Notes: generated from the letters alone by a model not told the origin. A stretch of 64,000 bases of DNA from Amycolatopsis sp. WAC 01376 (GCF_003947415.1 NZ_QHKL01000002.1:434001-498000), one strand, 5' to 3'; positions 44,901-53,862 are shown, numbered from the stretch's first letter. Made by a program: numbers and translations.

Positions 44901-45683
44901 GTTCTCGGTGGCCTTGATGGAGGCCACGACGAGCGTGCGGGAGCCTTCCTTGCCCTTCATGTCGATCGCGAGACCGAAGTTCACGTGCTCCGGCGTGATC
45001 GCGAACGGCTTCCCGTCGATCAGCTGGTAGTGCCGGTTCATGTTCGGGAAGTTCTTCAGCGCACGGACCATCGCGTACCCGATGAGGTGCGTGAAGGAGA
45101 TCTTGCCGCCACGCGTGCGCTTGAGGTGGTTGTTGATGACGATGCGGTTGTCGGCCATCAGCTTCGCCGGAACGGCACGCACACTCGTGGCCGTCGGCAC
45201 GGACAGCGAGGCGTCCATGTTCTTCGCGATCGCCGCCGCGGCGCCACGGAGCTGCTTCGACTCCGGCTCGGCGTCCTTCTCGGCGGGCTTGGCCGGGGCC
45301 TTCTCAGCCGCCTTGGGCGCAGCCGCCTTCGCAGGCGCTGGGGCCTTCGCGGGCGCGGTGGCCTTCGCCTCGGTCTTCGGTGCGGGCTTCGCGGGGGCGT
45401 TCTTCGGCGCGGTCTGCTTCGCGGTGGACTCGGCGTTGCGGACTGTCTGGGGCGACGGGTTGGCGACCTGGCCGTTGGCGCCAGGACCTTCATTGCCGGG
45501 GTCTCCGGAGTTCTGACGCGCGTCGTCGGCCTTGGTCTGCGCGGCCTGCGTTGGCTTGAAGTCCGCGAAGAAGTCGTGCCAGGCGGCATCGACTGAGCTG
45601 GGGTCGGCGAGGAACTGGTCGTACATTTCCTCGACGACCCACTCGTTGGGGCCGAATTGTGACGCAGGGCTGCTGCTGGACAC
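41931..45683 (-). CDS. kgd: Multifunctional 2-oxoglutarate decarboxylase/dehydrogenase Kgd
   Basis: A 1250-residue fusion enzyme of the tricarboxylic acid cycle. The N-terminal helix ([20 protein letters not shown]) is followed by an Ala/Lys/Pro-rich linker, about residues 40-130. An E2-like succinyltransferase domain comes next, with catalytic [18 protein letters not shown]. The thiamine-diphosphate E1 domain holds [14 protein letters not shown] and [17 protein letters not shown] and is followed by the transketolase C-terminal domain. This domain order is the actinobacterial Kgd/OdhA type, which needs no separate E2 for decarboxylation. The GTG at 45683 gives the conserved N-terminal helix. 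A hairpin follows the gene. Confidence 0.95.
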   Translation of the reverse strand: MSSSSPASQFGPNEWVVEEMYDQFLADPSSVDAAWHDFFADFKPTQAAQTKADDARQNSGDPGNEGPGANGQVANPSPQTVRNAESTAKQTAPKNAPAKPAPKTEAKATAPAKAPAPAKAAAPKAAEKAPAKPAEKDAEPESKQLRGAAAAIAKNMDASLSVPTATSVRAVPAKLMADNRIVINNHLKRTRGGKISFTHLIGYAMVRALKNFPNMNRHYQLIDGKPFAITPEHVNFGLAIDMKGKEGSRTLVVASIKATENMTFMQFWQAYEEIVKKARNGKLTADDFAGTTISLTNPGGIGTNHSVPRLQAGQGAIIGVGAMQYPAHFEGTSEKALVDLGVSKIMTLTSTYDHRIIQGAESGEFLKRIHELLLGEDGFYDDVFTSLRLPYEPIRWVADIPDGPVDKTARVIELIDAFRMRGHLMADTDPLNYRQRSHADLDVLSHGLTLWDLDREFPVGGFAGQERMKLRDILGVLRNSYCRTVGIEYTHILDPEERRWIQDRIEVPHEKPDPAVQKYVLSKLNAAEAFETFLQTKYVGQKRFSLEGGETAIPLLDTLLDKAAEHELDEVVIGMPHRGRLNVLANIVGKPIAQIFQEFEGNLDPGQAHGSGDVKYHLGAEGKYFRMFGDGETKVSLTANPSHLETVDPVLEGIVRAKQDILDKGGEGFTVLPVLMHGDAAFAGQGVVAETLNLALLRGYRTGGTVHVIVNNQVGFTTAPEHSRSSQYATDVAKMIGSPIFHVNGDDPEAAHWVAKLAVDYRQAFHKDVVIDLICYRRRGHNEGDDPSMTQPAMYDIIDTKRSVRKTYTESLIGRGDISVEEAEAALRDFSSQLEHVFNEVRELEKHPAKASPSVEEEQQVPAKVPTATTAEVIEHIGDAFLNVPEGFTPHPRVKPVMERRHKMSREGGIDWAFGELLAFGSLAMEGRLVRLSGQDSRRGTFTQRHSVLIDRKTGQEYSPLASLADGQGRVMIYDSALSEYAAVGFEYGYSVANSEALVMWEAQFGDFVNGAQTVIDEYISSGEAKWGQLSDVVLLLPHGHEGQGPDHTSGRIERFLSLCAEGSMTVSVPSTPANYFHLLRRHALDGVNRPLVVFTPKSMLRNKAATSQVEDFTGQSKFMSVIDDAVVDPSKVRKVLLTSGKLYWELVAERTKREANDIAIVRVEQYYPLPKKKLLAALERYNGAPAVWVQEEPENQGAWPFFGLNLPRKLPEVFASLDVVSRRPMAAPSAGSSKVHEVEQKALIARAFD

Positions 45684-46056
45684 GGCTTGGACTCGCCTCT
45701 ATCCGTCTCGAGATCTTGAACACCGCTGATGCGCCTACCAGGCTAACCCCCTCGGTCGCGGCCGTGTGATGGAACTGGCCTGTGTGAGGCGTGGCGCACT
45801 AGGTGATGGGTCACTGTCTCGATCAAGAGACCGAAAATATGTGGCGTGCCGTCCGGGCGCTCGGCCGTTCGGCGGAGCAAGGGACCTTTGCTGTCGTTTT
45901 CACCGTCCGTGCAGGTCAGGTCACTGTTTCGTCGGTGAAGGTTGGCCCGCTGGTCGTGCCCGGACAGCCTGTAGTTCACGTCAGGGGGCTTCGCTGGGTG
46001 GACGATGCGGCCGGTGTCGTGCCGGCCGCCGATCGCCCGCGAGGTGGTGGCAGCCG
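45684..46056. other. Gap upstream of kgd
   Basis: It holds the kgd promoter region (minus strand). Small features are a stem GTCTC-GATCAA-GAGAC near 45813 and a GCAAGGGACCTTTGC box (45877-45891) that resembles pieces at 2181 and 54126. No convincing gene starts before 46057. Confidence 0.4.
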
Positions 46057-46323
46057 ATGTGGCTCGACGAGTGCCCGTCGTTCTGGGACGAGGGGCGTGT
46101 GCGCCCGCTGGTCACCGAGTCCGGCAAGGTCGTGCTGATGTGCGACTCGTGCTCGGCGGTCTGGCCGACGCTCGCCGACTTCAAGGAGATGGAGCACGTC
46201 GAGCCCGACGAGCCGGACTGGGCGGTGACGGCCGGGGTGCACGTCCGGCCGGGGACCGTCCGGTGGGCTTCGGCTCAGGACCTCGAGGTCGCCGGGATGA
46301 GCGGCCTCAAGTGGCGGCCTTAG
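46057..46323 (+). CDS. Small conserved-looking protein of unknown function
   Basis: An 88-residue acidic protein starting MWLDECPSFWDEGRVRPLV. A CDSCSAVW segment near residue 26 could bind a metal with C5, but only three cysteines are present. A GAGGTGG sequence lies upstream of the ATG at 46057. An open frame continues upstream to 45766 but its translation is Arg-rich and looks non-coding. The stop overlaps the convergent DUF4291 stop by 4 bases. I recognise no family. Confidence 0.6.
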   Translation: MWLDECPSFWDEGRVRPLVTESGKVVLMCDSCSAVWPTLADFKEMEHVEPDEPDWAVTAGVHVRPGTVRWASAQDLEVAGMSGLKWRP

Positions 46324-46889
46324 CCGGGGTACGGGCGCTCCGCGGGTAGCAGCGCTTCGGCGTCTTCGATGCGGTTCGCCGCGACCAGGGCACCGATCTC
46401 GCGCATGGTCGAGGTGACGTCGGTGACCGCCGTGATCCAGTTGTCGACATAGCGATCGACGGCCTCGCCGCTCAGCCCCATCTGGAGCGAGCGGTGCTTG
46501 AGCGCGCCGAGCCGGATGCCGCGCTCCGGATCCCACTGGATGCGGACCGGGCTGGTCTTGACCTCGTCCTGCCACGTCTTCCGGTCGGAGTGGACGTCCG
46601 GGTCGTAGTGGCTGAGCGCCGCGTGTTCGAGCGCCCACGCGAAACCCTCGCGAGTGATGTCGAGGGCGAGTACGCGTTCTTGGCCGGGCTTCGCGGCCCA
46701 GCCGCAGCGATACGCCATCCAGAGGAAGGACGGCTTGATCCAGGTCATGCGTTCGCGTTTGAACGGCGGCACGAACGTGCCCGCCTTCACGGCGGCGCCG
46801 GCGATGGCCGGCGAGTACGCCTGATAGACGCGGATCGTGGTTTCGGTGTGCACGGCGCGGATCTGCCGCGCCGGGATCTCTTCGTTCAT
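46320..46889 (-). CDS. DUF4291 domain protein
   Basis: A 189-residue DUF4291 protein of unknown biochemical function. The family signature is present: ARQIRAVHTETTIRVYQAY, PPFKRERMTWIKPSFLWMAY with the next residues RCGW, and KTSPVRIQWDPERG. The many conserved aromatic and basic residues suggest nucleic-acid or nucleotide handling, which is not shown. The ATG at 46889 begins MNEEIPARQIRA as in the family. Confidence 0.88.
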   Translation of the reverse strand: MNEEIPARQIRAVHTETTIRVYQAYSPAIAGAAVKAGTFVPPFKRERMTWIKPSFLWMAYRCGWAAKPGQERVLALDITREGFAWALEHAALSHYDPDVHSDRKTWQDEVKTSPVRIQWDPERGIRLGALKHRSLQMGLSGEAVDRYVDNWITAVTDVTSTMREIGALVAANRIEDAEALLPAERPYPG

Positions 46890-46952
46890 TTGTCGTGAGG
46901 ATGACAGGTGCGGGGGTGCACGCGCGACCGGAATTCCCTTGCCCGTGGAGTC

Positions 46953-47219
46953 ATGCTGGCTTCATGGCATTGCTGCGCAGGGGGTCGCGACGGATCGGAC
47001 GGCGGGTACTTCCTTTCGTACGGGGTGGAATTGGAGGGGGTGCGGGGTGCGGTGCTGGTGGTCCGGACGGATCACGCGCGTCCGTTGAACTACATGGGGG
47101 TGCCGTCGAAGGCCTTGCTGCCTGCGGACGTCGAACGCGCGATCCAGCTGGCGCTCGCGCGGGGGTGGGAGCCGTCGGCTCCGGGGGCGCAATTCCAGCT
47201 GGATCTGCCGGCTGGGTGA
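46953..47219 (+). CDS. Small protein, possibly frameshifted
   Basis: The last 60 residues (VRGAVLVVRTDHARPLNYMG and then PADVERAIQLALARGWEPS) read like a real small domain, with a good Ala/Leu helix and the end PGAQFQLDLPAG. The first 30 residues in the same frame are odd (WHCCAGGRDGSDGG). In the +2-shifted frame an ATG at 46964 gives MALLRRGSRRIGRRVLPF, which looks a better N-terminus. So this may be a gene with a frameshift near 47010 or a short gene with an unusual start. I recognise no named family. Confidence 0.45.
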   Translation: MLASWHCCAGGRDGSDGGYFLSYGVELEGVRGAVLVVRTDHARPLNYMGVPSKALLPADVERAIQLALARGWEPSAPGAQFQLDLPAG

Positions 47220-47232
47220 GAGGGCGGGCGCG

Positions 47233-47257
47233 CGTCGCGAAAGTGGCTTTCGCGACG
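47233..47257. repeat. CGTCGCGAAAG palindrome
   Basis: Perfect 11-base arms around TGG, 13 bases after the previous stop. The same TCGCGAAAG/CTTTCGCGA motif forms the hairpin at 62859-62913. Probable terminator. Confidence 0.65.
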
Positions 47258-47297
47258 TGATCGCCGGAGCCGCGTTCCTGGTGAGCGGCGGCGGATG

Positions 47298-47501
47298 TCG
47301 TGAGTGGTAGACGGCAAGAGGGGAGGATTTGGGACGTTGGACGTCCCAAATCCTCCCCTCTCGACCGACTTGATCAGTACCGGCGAGTTCGCGTGACTGA
47401 CCGGACGACACGCGTGATCCGGCGGACGACACGCGTGACTGGATGGACGACACGACGCGCGGCCGGGGTTCCGCCACGAGAGACGCCCGTACCACTCACG
47501 A
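47298..47501. repeat. Nested repeat block with TCGTGAGTGGTA ends
   Basis: TCGTGAGTGGTA (47298-47309) and its exact complement (47490-47501) enclose 180 bases. Inside are a perfect hairpin (20-base arms, 47318-47337 and 47341-47360, AGGATTTGGGACGT type) and three tandem 21-base units (47390-47452). The end motif is shared with family D. The hairpin is well placed to terminate the exporter gene that ends at 47510. Confidence 0.75.
47390..47452. repeat. Three tandem 21-bp units
   Basis: Units 47390-47410, 47411-47431 and 47432-47452 all begin CGCGTGA and end GGACGACA with a variable centre. No coding role is seen. Confidence 0.8.
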
Positions 47502-47509
47502 GGTCCGAG

Positions 47510-50500
47510 TCAGCCCAGTGACCACAGGCGTGCGTAGTGGCCATCCGCGGCGACCAGTTCCGCGTGGGTGCCCTGTTCGATGATCCGGCCGTGGGCCAGC
47601 ACCACGATCCGGTCCGCTTTGGCGGCGGTGGCGAGGCGGTGCGCGACCACGAACGTCGTGCGGCGGCGAGCGAGTTGTTCCGTCGCGCGCAGGACGGCGG
47701 CTTCGGTGGACGGGTCGAGGGCCGCGGTCGCCTCGTCGAGCAGGAGGACGTCCGGGTCCACGAGTTCGGCGCGGGCGAGGGCGACGAGTTGCCGCTGCCC
47801 GGCCGAAAGCGAGCGTCCGCGTTCACCGACGGGCTGGTGGAAACCGGCGGGGAGCGCGGCGACACCGTCGAGTGCGCCGACGGACCGGACCGCCTCCTCG
47901 ACCTCCGCGTCCGTCGCGGAAGGCCTGCCGTAGCGCACATTGTCCGCGACGGTCCCCGAGAACAGATGCGCTTCCTGCGGTACCACGCCCATCCGCGTGC
48001 GCAGGGCGCCCAGGTCGTACTCGCGGATGTCGGTTCCGTCGATCCGGACGACGCCGCCTGTCGCGTCGTAGAAGCGCGCGACGAGCTTCACCGCTGTCGA
48101 CTTGCCGGCGCCCGTCGCACCGACCAAGGCGACGGTCTCTCCGGCGGCGACCTCCAGCGTCAGCTGCTTCAGAGCGGGGTCATCCGTTGAGGTGTAAGCG
48201 AAATCGACGTCCTTGAAGGAGACTTCGCCCCGTAGCCGCTCCGGAACCGGGACCGGGTTTTCCGCCGCGGGAACGGAAGTCGGCGTGCGCAGGAGGTCGC
48301 CGATGCGCGTCAGGCCGACTCGCGCCTGCTGATAGCCGTCGAAGACCGAGGACAGTTGCTGGATCGGCGAGAAGAACTGGCCGAGGTACAACAGGAACGC
48401 CACCAGCACACCGGCCGACAGCGTGCCCGCCGCGACCCGGTTCGCGCCGACGATCAGCACGACGACCTCGGCCAATCCGGAAAGCATTGCCGCGAAAGGG
48501 AAGTACGTCGCGACATAGCGTTGGGCGCGCAGCCGCGAACGCCGGTACTCGTCGCTGCGGGAAGCGAACTTCTCCGCCGTCCGCTCCTCGCGGGTGTACG
48601 CCTGCGCGACCCGCAGCCCGTTCACGTTCTCCTGCATGTCCGCGTTGACGACGCTCACCCGTTCCCGGGCTTCGGTGTACGCCTTGGACGACGCCCGGCG
48701 GAAGATCACCGTCGCCACGACGAGGATCGGCAGCACCGCGAGCGCGTACGCCGCCAGCCCGATGTCGGTGATCATCAGCGCCGCCGCGATCCCGACCAAG
48801 GTCAGCGCGCTCACCACGGCCTGCGCGACACCGGTCTGCAGAAACGTCGAGAGCGCGTCGACGTCGGTCGTCATCCGGGTCATGATCTTCCCGGACAGTT
48901 CGCGTTCGTAGAAGTCGAGCCCGAGCCGTTGCAGATGGGCGTAACTGCGGACGCGCAGCGAATACAGCACCGTTTCGCCGACCCGCGCCGTCATCCTGGT
49001 CTGGAGGTAGACCACCAGCCAGTCCGTGAGGATCACCAAAGCGCCGATCCCGGCGGCGAGCCAGATCACCGCCTCCGCTCCGGCGCGCACCCCGCTGTCG
49101 ATGCCGTACTGGTACAGCGCGGGCATCGCGATGGTGGCCAGCGCGTCCGCCGCGACCAGCCCGATCACCACGGCGAGCGGGCCGCGCACCGGTTTCAGCA
49201 GGCGGCCGAGACGGAACTTCGGTTCGGGCGCGGTGACGTCGGTGCCCGGCAGCCGCGGGACGTCCGTGGCGGGCGGCAGTTTCCGGACGCCTTCGAGGAG
49301 TTCCCCGCTCGGCGGCAGGTCGACGTCCCATTCGCCGCCGGCGCCCTTGCGTTCGCCCGCCAGTTCGTCGGTCTTGTCCTGCTCCGGCCACAGGGCGGGG
49401 GTGATTCCCGAGGGGCCGCAGTCGAGGCCCTCACAGCGGTGCGGTTCCTCGACGTCGTCACCCGGCCCCGCGACGAGTTCGCGGAACAGCGGGCAGCGCG
49501 CCAGCAGTTCCTCCTCGGTGCCGACGTCGACGACGCGGCCCTTGTCCAGCACGGCGATCCGGTCGGCGAGGGCGAGGGTGGAGCGGCGGTGGGCGATCAG
49601 CAGGGTCGTCCGGCTCGCGGTGACCGAACGCAGCGTGTCGTGGATCGCCGCCTCGGTGACCGTGTCGATGGCGGACGTCGCGTCGTCGAGGACCAGCACG
49701 CGCGGATCGGTCATCAGCGCCCTGGCGAGGCCGAGCCGCTGCCGCTGACCTCCCGAAAGCGTGAGGCCGCGCTCGCCGACGAGCGTGTCGTATCCGTCCG
49801 GGAGGCGCTGGATGAACTCGTCCGCCTCCGCCGCCCGGGCGGCCGCGCGGATCTCCTCGTCGCTCGCGTCCGGCCTGCCGTAGGCGATGTTGTCGCGCAC
49901 CGACGAGGAGAAGAGGAACGCCTCCTCGAAGACCACGCCGATCACGCTGCGCAGGTCGTGCTGCCGGACGTCGCGGACGTCGAGATCGCCGACCTGGACC
50001 GAACCGCTGTGCACGTCGTAGAACCGGGGCAGCAGCAAGGAGATCGTCGACTTGCCCGAACCGGCGGTGCCGACGAGCGCGAGTGTTTCGCCCGGCCGGG
50101 CCTCCAGGGTGAGCCCGTCGAGCACGGGATCCGACCGCGTGTAGCCGAAGGAGACGTCCTCCAGGCGGACGCCGAGCGGGCCTTCGGGCAGTGGCCGCGC
50201 GTCCGGGCTGTCGACGACGTCCGGCTGCGCGTCGATCAGTTCGTTGACCCGTTCCGCGCCGGCCCTGGTCAGCTGGGCCTGTACGACGAGGCTCGAAATC
50301 ATCCGTGCCGGGCCGATCAGGATGGACAGATAGGTGGCGAACGCCAGGAAGGTGCCGAGGCTGACCTCGCCTTTCAGCGCGAGGACGCCGCCGACGGCCA
50401 GCACCGCGACCTGGCCGGCCGCGGGCAGCGCCGCCGTCGTGGCCGTCGGCGAGCACGACAGCCGCGCCGACCGCATGCGTTCCGCGAAGAGCTTCTTCGC

Positions 50501-51232
50501 CGTCTTCTCAAGCTTCGCGACTTCTCGCGTTTCCTGGCCGAAGCCCTTCACAACGCGTACGCCGGTGACGGTTTCCTCGACCTGCTGCGCGACGTCGGCC
50601 GCGCGCTGCTGGGCCGCCCAGGTCGCGGGGAAGAGCCGCTTCCGGCTCACCGCCATGATGATCGCGATCGCGGGCGCGACCACCATCGCGATCAGGGTCA
50701 GCGTCGGCGACATCCACAGCATCGCGCCGAGCGACAGGAGCGCGAAGATCACCGAACCCGCCGAAAGCGGCACCTGCATCAGGACCGACGTGACCAGCTG
50801 CAGATCCGAGATCGCGCGGGAGGCGACCTGGCCGGTGCGCAGCGCGTCCTGCTTGCCGCCGTCGAGCCGGGAGACCGCGTTGAACACCTGGCGGCGCAGA
50901 TCGTGCTGGACGTCGAGGGCCAGCCGTCCGCCGACGTACCGGCGGGCGAAGGCGTTGCCGAAGGTCAGCACCTGCAGTACCGCCATCACGGCGGCGAGCA
51001 GGCCGAGACGGGAGGTGTCGCCCGCGACGGCGTCGTCGAGGGCCTCGCGGATCAGCAGCGGACCGGCGGCCTGCAACCCGACGCCGATGATGGCCGCACC
51101 CAGCGAAAGCACGACGAGCCAAGGATGTTTCCAGCACGAAGCGGCCAGGCGGCGGATCCAGCCTCCGGTGGGTGCCGGGGCCGTCTCACGTGCCGGGCTC
51201 GCTTGACGCGGACGAGGTGGAGCAGTAGTCAC
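47510..51232 (-). CDS. Fused two-module ABC exporter
   Basis: A 1240-residue protein with two complete TMD-NBD halves, like the mycobacterial multidrug exporter Rv0194. Half 1: membrane domain to about residue 330, Walker A GTAGSGKST, signature LSGGQRQRLGLARAL, Walker B VLVLDDATSAID. Half 2: membrane domain about 690-970, Walker A GATGAGKST, signature LSAGQRQLVALARA, Walker B LLLDEATAALD. In half 1 the catalytic Glu is Asp, and in half 2 the signature has Ala for Gly. Both changes fall in the same composite ATP site, which is therefore degenerate, as in heterodimeric exporters. The substrate is unknown. GTG start at 51232. Confidence 0.92.
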   Translation of the reverse strand: MTTAPPRPRQASPARETAPAPTGGWIRRLAASCWKHPWLVVLSLGAAIIGVGLQAAGPLLIREALDDAVAGDTSRLGLLAAVMAVLQVLTFGNAFARRYVGGRLALDVQHDLRRQVFNAVSRLDGGKQDALRTGQVASRAISDLQLVTSVLMQVPLSAGSVIFALLSLGAMLWMSPTLTLIAMVVAPAIAIIMAVSRKRLFPATWAAQQRAADVAQQVEETVTGVRVVKGFGQETREVAKLEKTAKKLFAERMRSARLSCSPTATTAALPAAGQVAVLAVGGVLALKGEVSLGTFLAFATYLSILIGPARMISSLVVQAQLTRAGAERVNELIDAQPDVVDSPDARPLPEGPLGVRLEDVSFGYTRSDPVLDGLTLEARPGETLALVGTAGSGKSTISLLLPRFYDVHSGSVQVGDLDVRDVRQHDLRSVIGVVFEEAFLFSSSVRDNIAYGRPDASDEEIRAAARAAEADEFIQRLPDGYDTLVGERGLTLSGGQRQRLGLARALMTDPRVLVLDDATSAIDTVTEAAIHDTLRSVTASRTTLLIAHRRSTLALADRIAVLDKGRVVDVGTEEELLARCPLFRELVAGPGDDVEEPHRCEGLDCGPSGITPALWPEQDKTDELAGERKGAGGEWDVDLPPSGELLEGVRKLPPATDVPRLPGTDVTAPEPKFRLGRLLKPVRGPLAVVIGLVAADALATIAMPALYQYGIDSGVRAGAEAVIWLAAGIGALVILTDWLVVYLQTRMTARVGETVLYSLRVRSYAHLQRLGLDFYERELSGKIMTRMTTDVDALSTFLQTGVAQAVVSALTLVGIAAALMITDIGLAAYALAVLPILVVATVIFRRASSKAYTEARERVSVVNADMQENVNGLRVAQAYTREERTAEKFASRSDEYRRSRLRAQRYVATYFPFAAMLSGLAEVVVLIVGANRVAAGTLSAGVLVAFLLYLGQFFSPIQQLSSVFDGYQQARVGLTRIGDLLRTPTSVPAAENPVPVPERLRGEVSFKDVDFAYTSTDDPALKQLTLEVAAGETVALVGATGAGKSTAVKLVARFYDATGGVVRIDGTDIREYDLGALRTRMGVVPQEAHLFSGTVADNVRYGRPSATDAEVEEAVRSVGALDGVAALPAGFHQPVGERGRSLSAGQRQLVALARAELVDPDVLLLDEATAALDPSTEAAVLRATEQLARRRTTFVVAHRLATAAKADRIVVLAHGRIIEQGTHAELVAADGHYARLWSLG

Positions 51233-51287
51233 CCCGCAAGCCTATGCGGCCCCACCGACAGGACCGGCCGGTTCGCGCAGGGCCGAA

Positions 51288-51342
51288 CGCCATGAACGGT
51301 CCGTTACTTGCAAATTTTGCAAGTAACGGACCGTTCATGGCG
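51288..51342. repeat. ATGAACGGTCC palindrome, copy 2 of 2
   Basis: 27-base perfect arms, 51288-51314 and 51316-51342, around one base. Same outer sequence as the copy at 32386 with a GTTACTTGC centre. It lies 16 bases past the permease stop and is a probable terminator. Confidence 0.85.
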
Positions 51343-51357
51343 CTTGTGGACGGTGAC

Positions 51358-52242
51358 TTACGTGATGTCCTTCTTCTGGTTCACGGCCCAGCCGGCGAGG
51401 AAGAACGCCATCGTCCAGCCGAAGAAGATGAGCGCCGAGGCCCACCACGAGAACGCGCCGGGAGCGCCCGCCGCGTACTGCAGTGCCCACGCCGTCTCGT
51501 CCTGCAGGCCGGGGACCTTCACGCCGGCGGCGCCGAACGCCTCCGCGCCGATGGCGCCCACGATGCCGTTGACCGTGCCGTTCGGCAGGACGCCGCCCAG
51601 CCAGGTGATGTCGGCGGCACCGAACATGACGAACACGAGGACGTTCTCGACCACGAGCATCCAGATGGTCAGCGTGATGATGCTGCCGACCACGCTGCGC
51701 CAGACCGCGCCGACCCCGATGCCGAACAGCGTCGCCAGGATGGTCGCGAGGACACCCGCCCCGAGCACGCCGAGCCACTGGCCCGCCGTCGGCAGGCGTG
51801 CGCTGTCGACCGTGATCACGGTGCCGAGGCTCGCCGCGCCCACGATGATCACGCCGTAGATCGCGCCCCAGGCGATGTAGGTGATCATCTTCGCGCTCAA
51901 CGCCGAAACGCGGTTCGGGGCGGTGAGGAACGTCGTGGTGATCGTCTTCTTCGTGTACTCGCCGGCGAGGGCGAAGACACCGAAGATGATCGGGATCATC
52001 GTGCCGATGTTGATGCCGTGCCCGAGCGCCAGCAGGCCGACGGGCAGTTCGCCGGTCGAGATGCCGAGCGCCTCGGTCAGCTCACGGGTGTCGGAACGGC
52101 CGAGGAAGTCACTGAAATCGTTGGTGATCATGCCCCAGAACAGGGCGAACGCGAAAGCGAAGACCACCGCGGGGATCATCAGCGCCCACCACGCCTTGAG
52201 CGTGAGCGTCTTGCGGAACTCCGCCTTGATCAGGTTGCCCAT
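51358..52242 (-). CDS. ABC-2 type permease
   Basis: A 294-residue membrane protein with six predicted segments. The N-terminus MGNLIKAEFRKTLTLKAWWAL is typical of ABC-2 permeases. A large outside loop follows the first segment (about residues 40-75). It pairs with the ATPase encoded directly upstream, whose stop overlaps its start (TGATG). Likely exports a lipid, peptide or drug; the substrate is not known. Confidence 0.87.
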   Translation of the reverse strand: MGNLIKAEFRKTLTLKAWWALMIPAVVFAFAFALFWGMITNDFSDFLGRSDTRELTEALGISTGELPVGLLALGHGINIGTMIPIIFGVFALAGEYTKKTITTTFLTAPNRVSALSAKMITYIAWGAIYGVIIVGAASLGTVITVDSARLPTAGQWLGVLGAGVLATILATLFGIGVGAVWRSVVGSIITLTIWMLVVENVLVFVMFGAADITWLGGVLPNGTVNGIVGAIGAEAFGAAGVKVPGLQDETAWALQYAAGAPGAFSWWASALIFFGWTMAFFLAGWAVNQKKDIT

Positions 52243-53405
52243 CAGCCCTGGCCTCCCCAGCCCTCGTTCTGGCCCTGCTGCTGCGCCTGCTGCTGAGGCG
52301 GCGCCTGCTGGTACTGCTGCTGTTGCGGCGGCTGGCCCTGCTGCTGCAACTGCTGCGGCGGCGCGAAACCGGGCGGCGGCGTGTTCTGCGGCGCGTAGCC
52401 GGGAGGCGGACCCTGGTAACCGGGCGGCGGGCCCTGGTAACCCGGAGGCGGACCCTGGTAGCCCGGGGGCGGGCCCTGCTGGAAACCGGGCGGCGGCGCG
52501 GCGTACTGGCCCTGCGTCAGCTGGAAGAACATCCGCTCCAGATCCGCGGTCTCCTCCTGCATGCCGTAGACCGCGATGCTCGCCTTGGCGGAGATGTCAC
52601 CGATCTGCTGCACCGTCGCACCCGACACCGCGACACGGCCGTCCGGCATCGGCGAGACCTGCGTGATGCCCGCCTCCTGCATCGCGGCGACGAGGCCGCT
52701 CGCGTCGGCCGACTGCACCAGCACCCGGGACTGGTTGCTCTTGCGCAATTGGTCCAGCGAGCCGTTGTACCGGGTCATGCCCTGGCTGATGATCACGACC
52801 TGGTCGATCGTCTGCTCCACCTCGTTCAGAAGGTGGCTCGAGACCAGCACCGTGCGCCCCTCACGCGCATACGCGCGCAGGAAGTTCCGCAGCCACAGGA
52901 TGCCCTCGGGGTCGAGACCGTTCGTCGGCTCGTCCAGCACCAGCACCTGCGGGTTTCCCAGCAACGCCGTCGCCAGCGCCAGCCGCTGCCGCATACCGAG
53001 CGAGAACCCGCCCGCCTTGCGGTCCGCGGCCGACGAAAGGCCGACCAGCCCCAGCACCTCGTCCACCCGCTGATCCGGCATCCCGATCGCCGCCGAGTAC
53101 ACCCGCAGGTGATTACGCGCGGTACGCCCCGGGTGGAAACCCTCGTTCTCCAGCACCGAACCGACGACCCGAGCCGGATTCCCCAGCTGGTCGTGCGGGC
53201 GCCCGTTGATGGTCGCCGTGCCGTTCGTGGGCGTCACCAGCCCGAGCAGCATCCGGAGCGTCGTCGTCTTCCCTGCGCCGTTCGGGCCGAGGAAGCCGGT
53301 CACCGAACCGGGCTCCACCGTGAAGCTCAGATTCTGGACCGCGTTGACCGCACCGAACTGCTTGCTCAAATTCTGCACCGCGATGCGGCCACTGCCGTCG
53401 TGCAT
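52242..53405 (-). CDS. ABC transporter ATPase with a Pro/Gln-rich tail
   Basis: A 387-residue ATPase. The ABC domain (about residues 8-225) has Walker A GPNGAGKTTT, signature FSLGMRQRLALA and Walker B VLVLDEPTNGLD. A linking domain follows to about residue 300. The C-terminal 80 residues are low-complexity: four units of GPPPGYQ followed by a Gln-rich end. This tail is unusual for an ABC ATPase and may mediate protein contacts. The ATG at 53405 was chosen with GGGGAC upstream. First of a two-gene unit. Confidence 0.88.
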   Translation of the reverse strand: MHDGSGRIAVQNLSKQFGAVNAVQNLSFTVEPGSVTGFLGPNGAGKTTTLRMLLGLVTPTNGTATINGRPHDQLGNPARVVGSVLENEGFHPGRTARNHLRVYSAAIGMPDQRVDEVLGLVGLSSAADRKAGGFSLGMRQRLALATALLGNPQVLVLDEPTNGLDPEGILWLRNFLRAYAREGRTVLVSSHLLNEVEQTIDQVVIISQGMTRYNGSLDQLRKSNQSRVLVQSADASGLVAAMQEAGITQVSPMPDGRVAVSGATVQQIGDISAKASIAVYGMQEETADLERMFFQLTQGQYAAPPPGFQQGPPPGYQGPPPGYQGPPPGYQGPPPGYAPQNTPPPGFAPPQQLQQQGQPPQQQQYQQAPPQQQAQQQGQNEGWGGQG

Positions 53406-53694
53406 ACCGTCCCCTTTTGTTGACGAAGGCCGATCACGCGACATCCTGCCTCACGGGGTGGGTCCGCACTCGCGGAAGGGGTCAATCCAGCGAAAGCGAC
53501 CTTCGTCACGTTCCGTGCGGTGACGACTCCGTCCTCCGGCGCAGCCGACACTGGGCCGAATGGCCGCTGACTACCGGATATGCGCCGAGAAGCGCGGAAA
53601 TTCACCGACAACGACGGCGTCTCGTGAGGAAATAATTCCGAAGACATGGCAACCCCATGCAGCGCGACGGCGACTTATTACCTACGATGAAGGA

Positions 53695-53739
53695 GGCGGC
53701 CCGCTCCCAGTGACCCCCAGGCTGGTCGAGCGGGCCGCC
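53695..53739. ncRNA. Hairpin-rich stretch, candidate structured RNA or terminator
   Basis: Perfect 12-base arms GGCGGCCCGCTC (53695-53706) and complement (53728-53739), with an inner CCAG/CTGG stem. Directly after it, three more stems appear: GGTGC-TTGC-GCACC, CCCC-GAGGT-GGGG and CCGGGGG/CCCCCGG, up to about 53842. This dense row of stems could be a structured RNA. I do not recognise the family, so the call is open. Confidence 0.35.
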
Positions 53740-53862
53740 CTCAGCCCCTTTGCCCCACCTTGGTCGGTGCTTGCGCACCTTCCCCGAGGTGGGGCTTCGT
53801 CGTATCACCCGGGGGGGCCGAGCCCCCCGGACCCCCACGGTGCGTCCGGCTGCGGTTGGCGG

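Noticed and set aside
41973..45596. Very long open frame opposite kgd
   Set aside because: A shadow of the high-GC coding pattern of kgd. Its translation is rich in Arg, His, Val and Gly without any domain.
47390..47452. CRISPR-like array
   Set aside because: Units are directly joined without spacers and there are only three; no cas genes are present.
53682..53727. Promoter TACGAT and a leader peptide MKEAARSQ
   Set aside because: No -35 box and no gene follows; the short frame lies inside the hairpin.
53760..53845. Possible 6C small RNA
   Set aside because: Runs of six or seven C and G are present, but they pair with each other instead of standing in loops as in 6C RNA.
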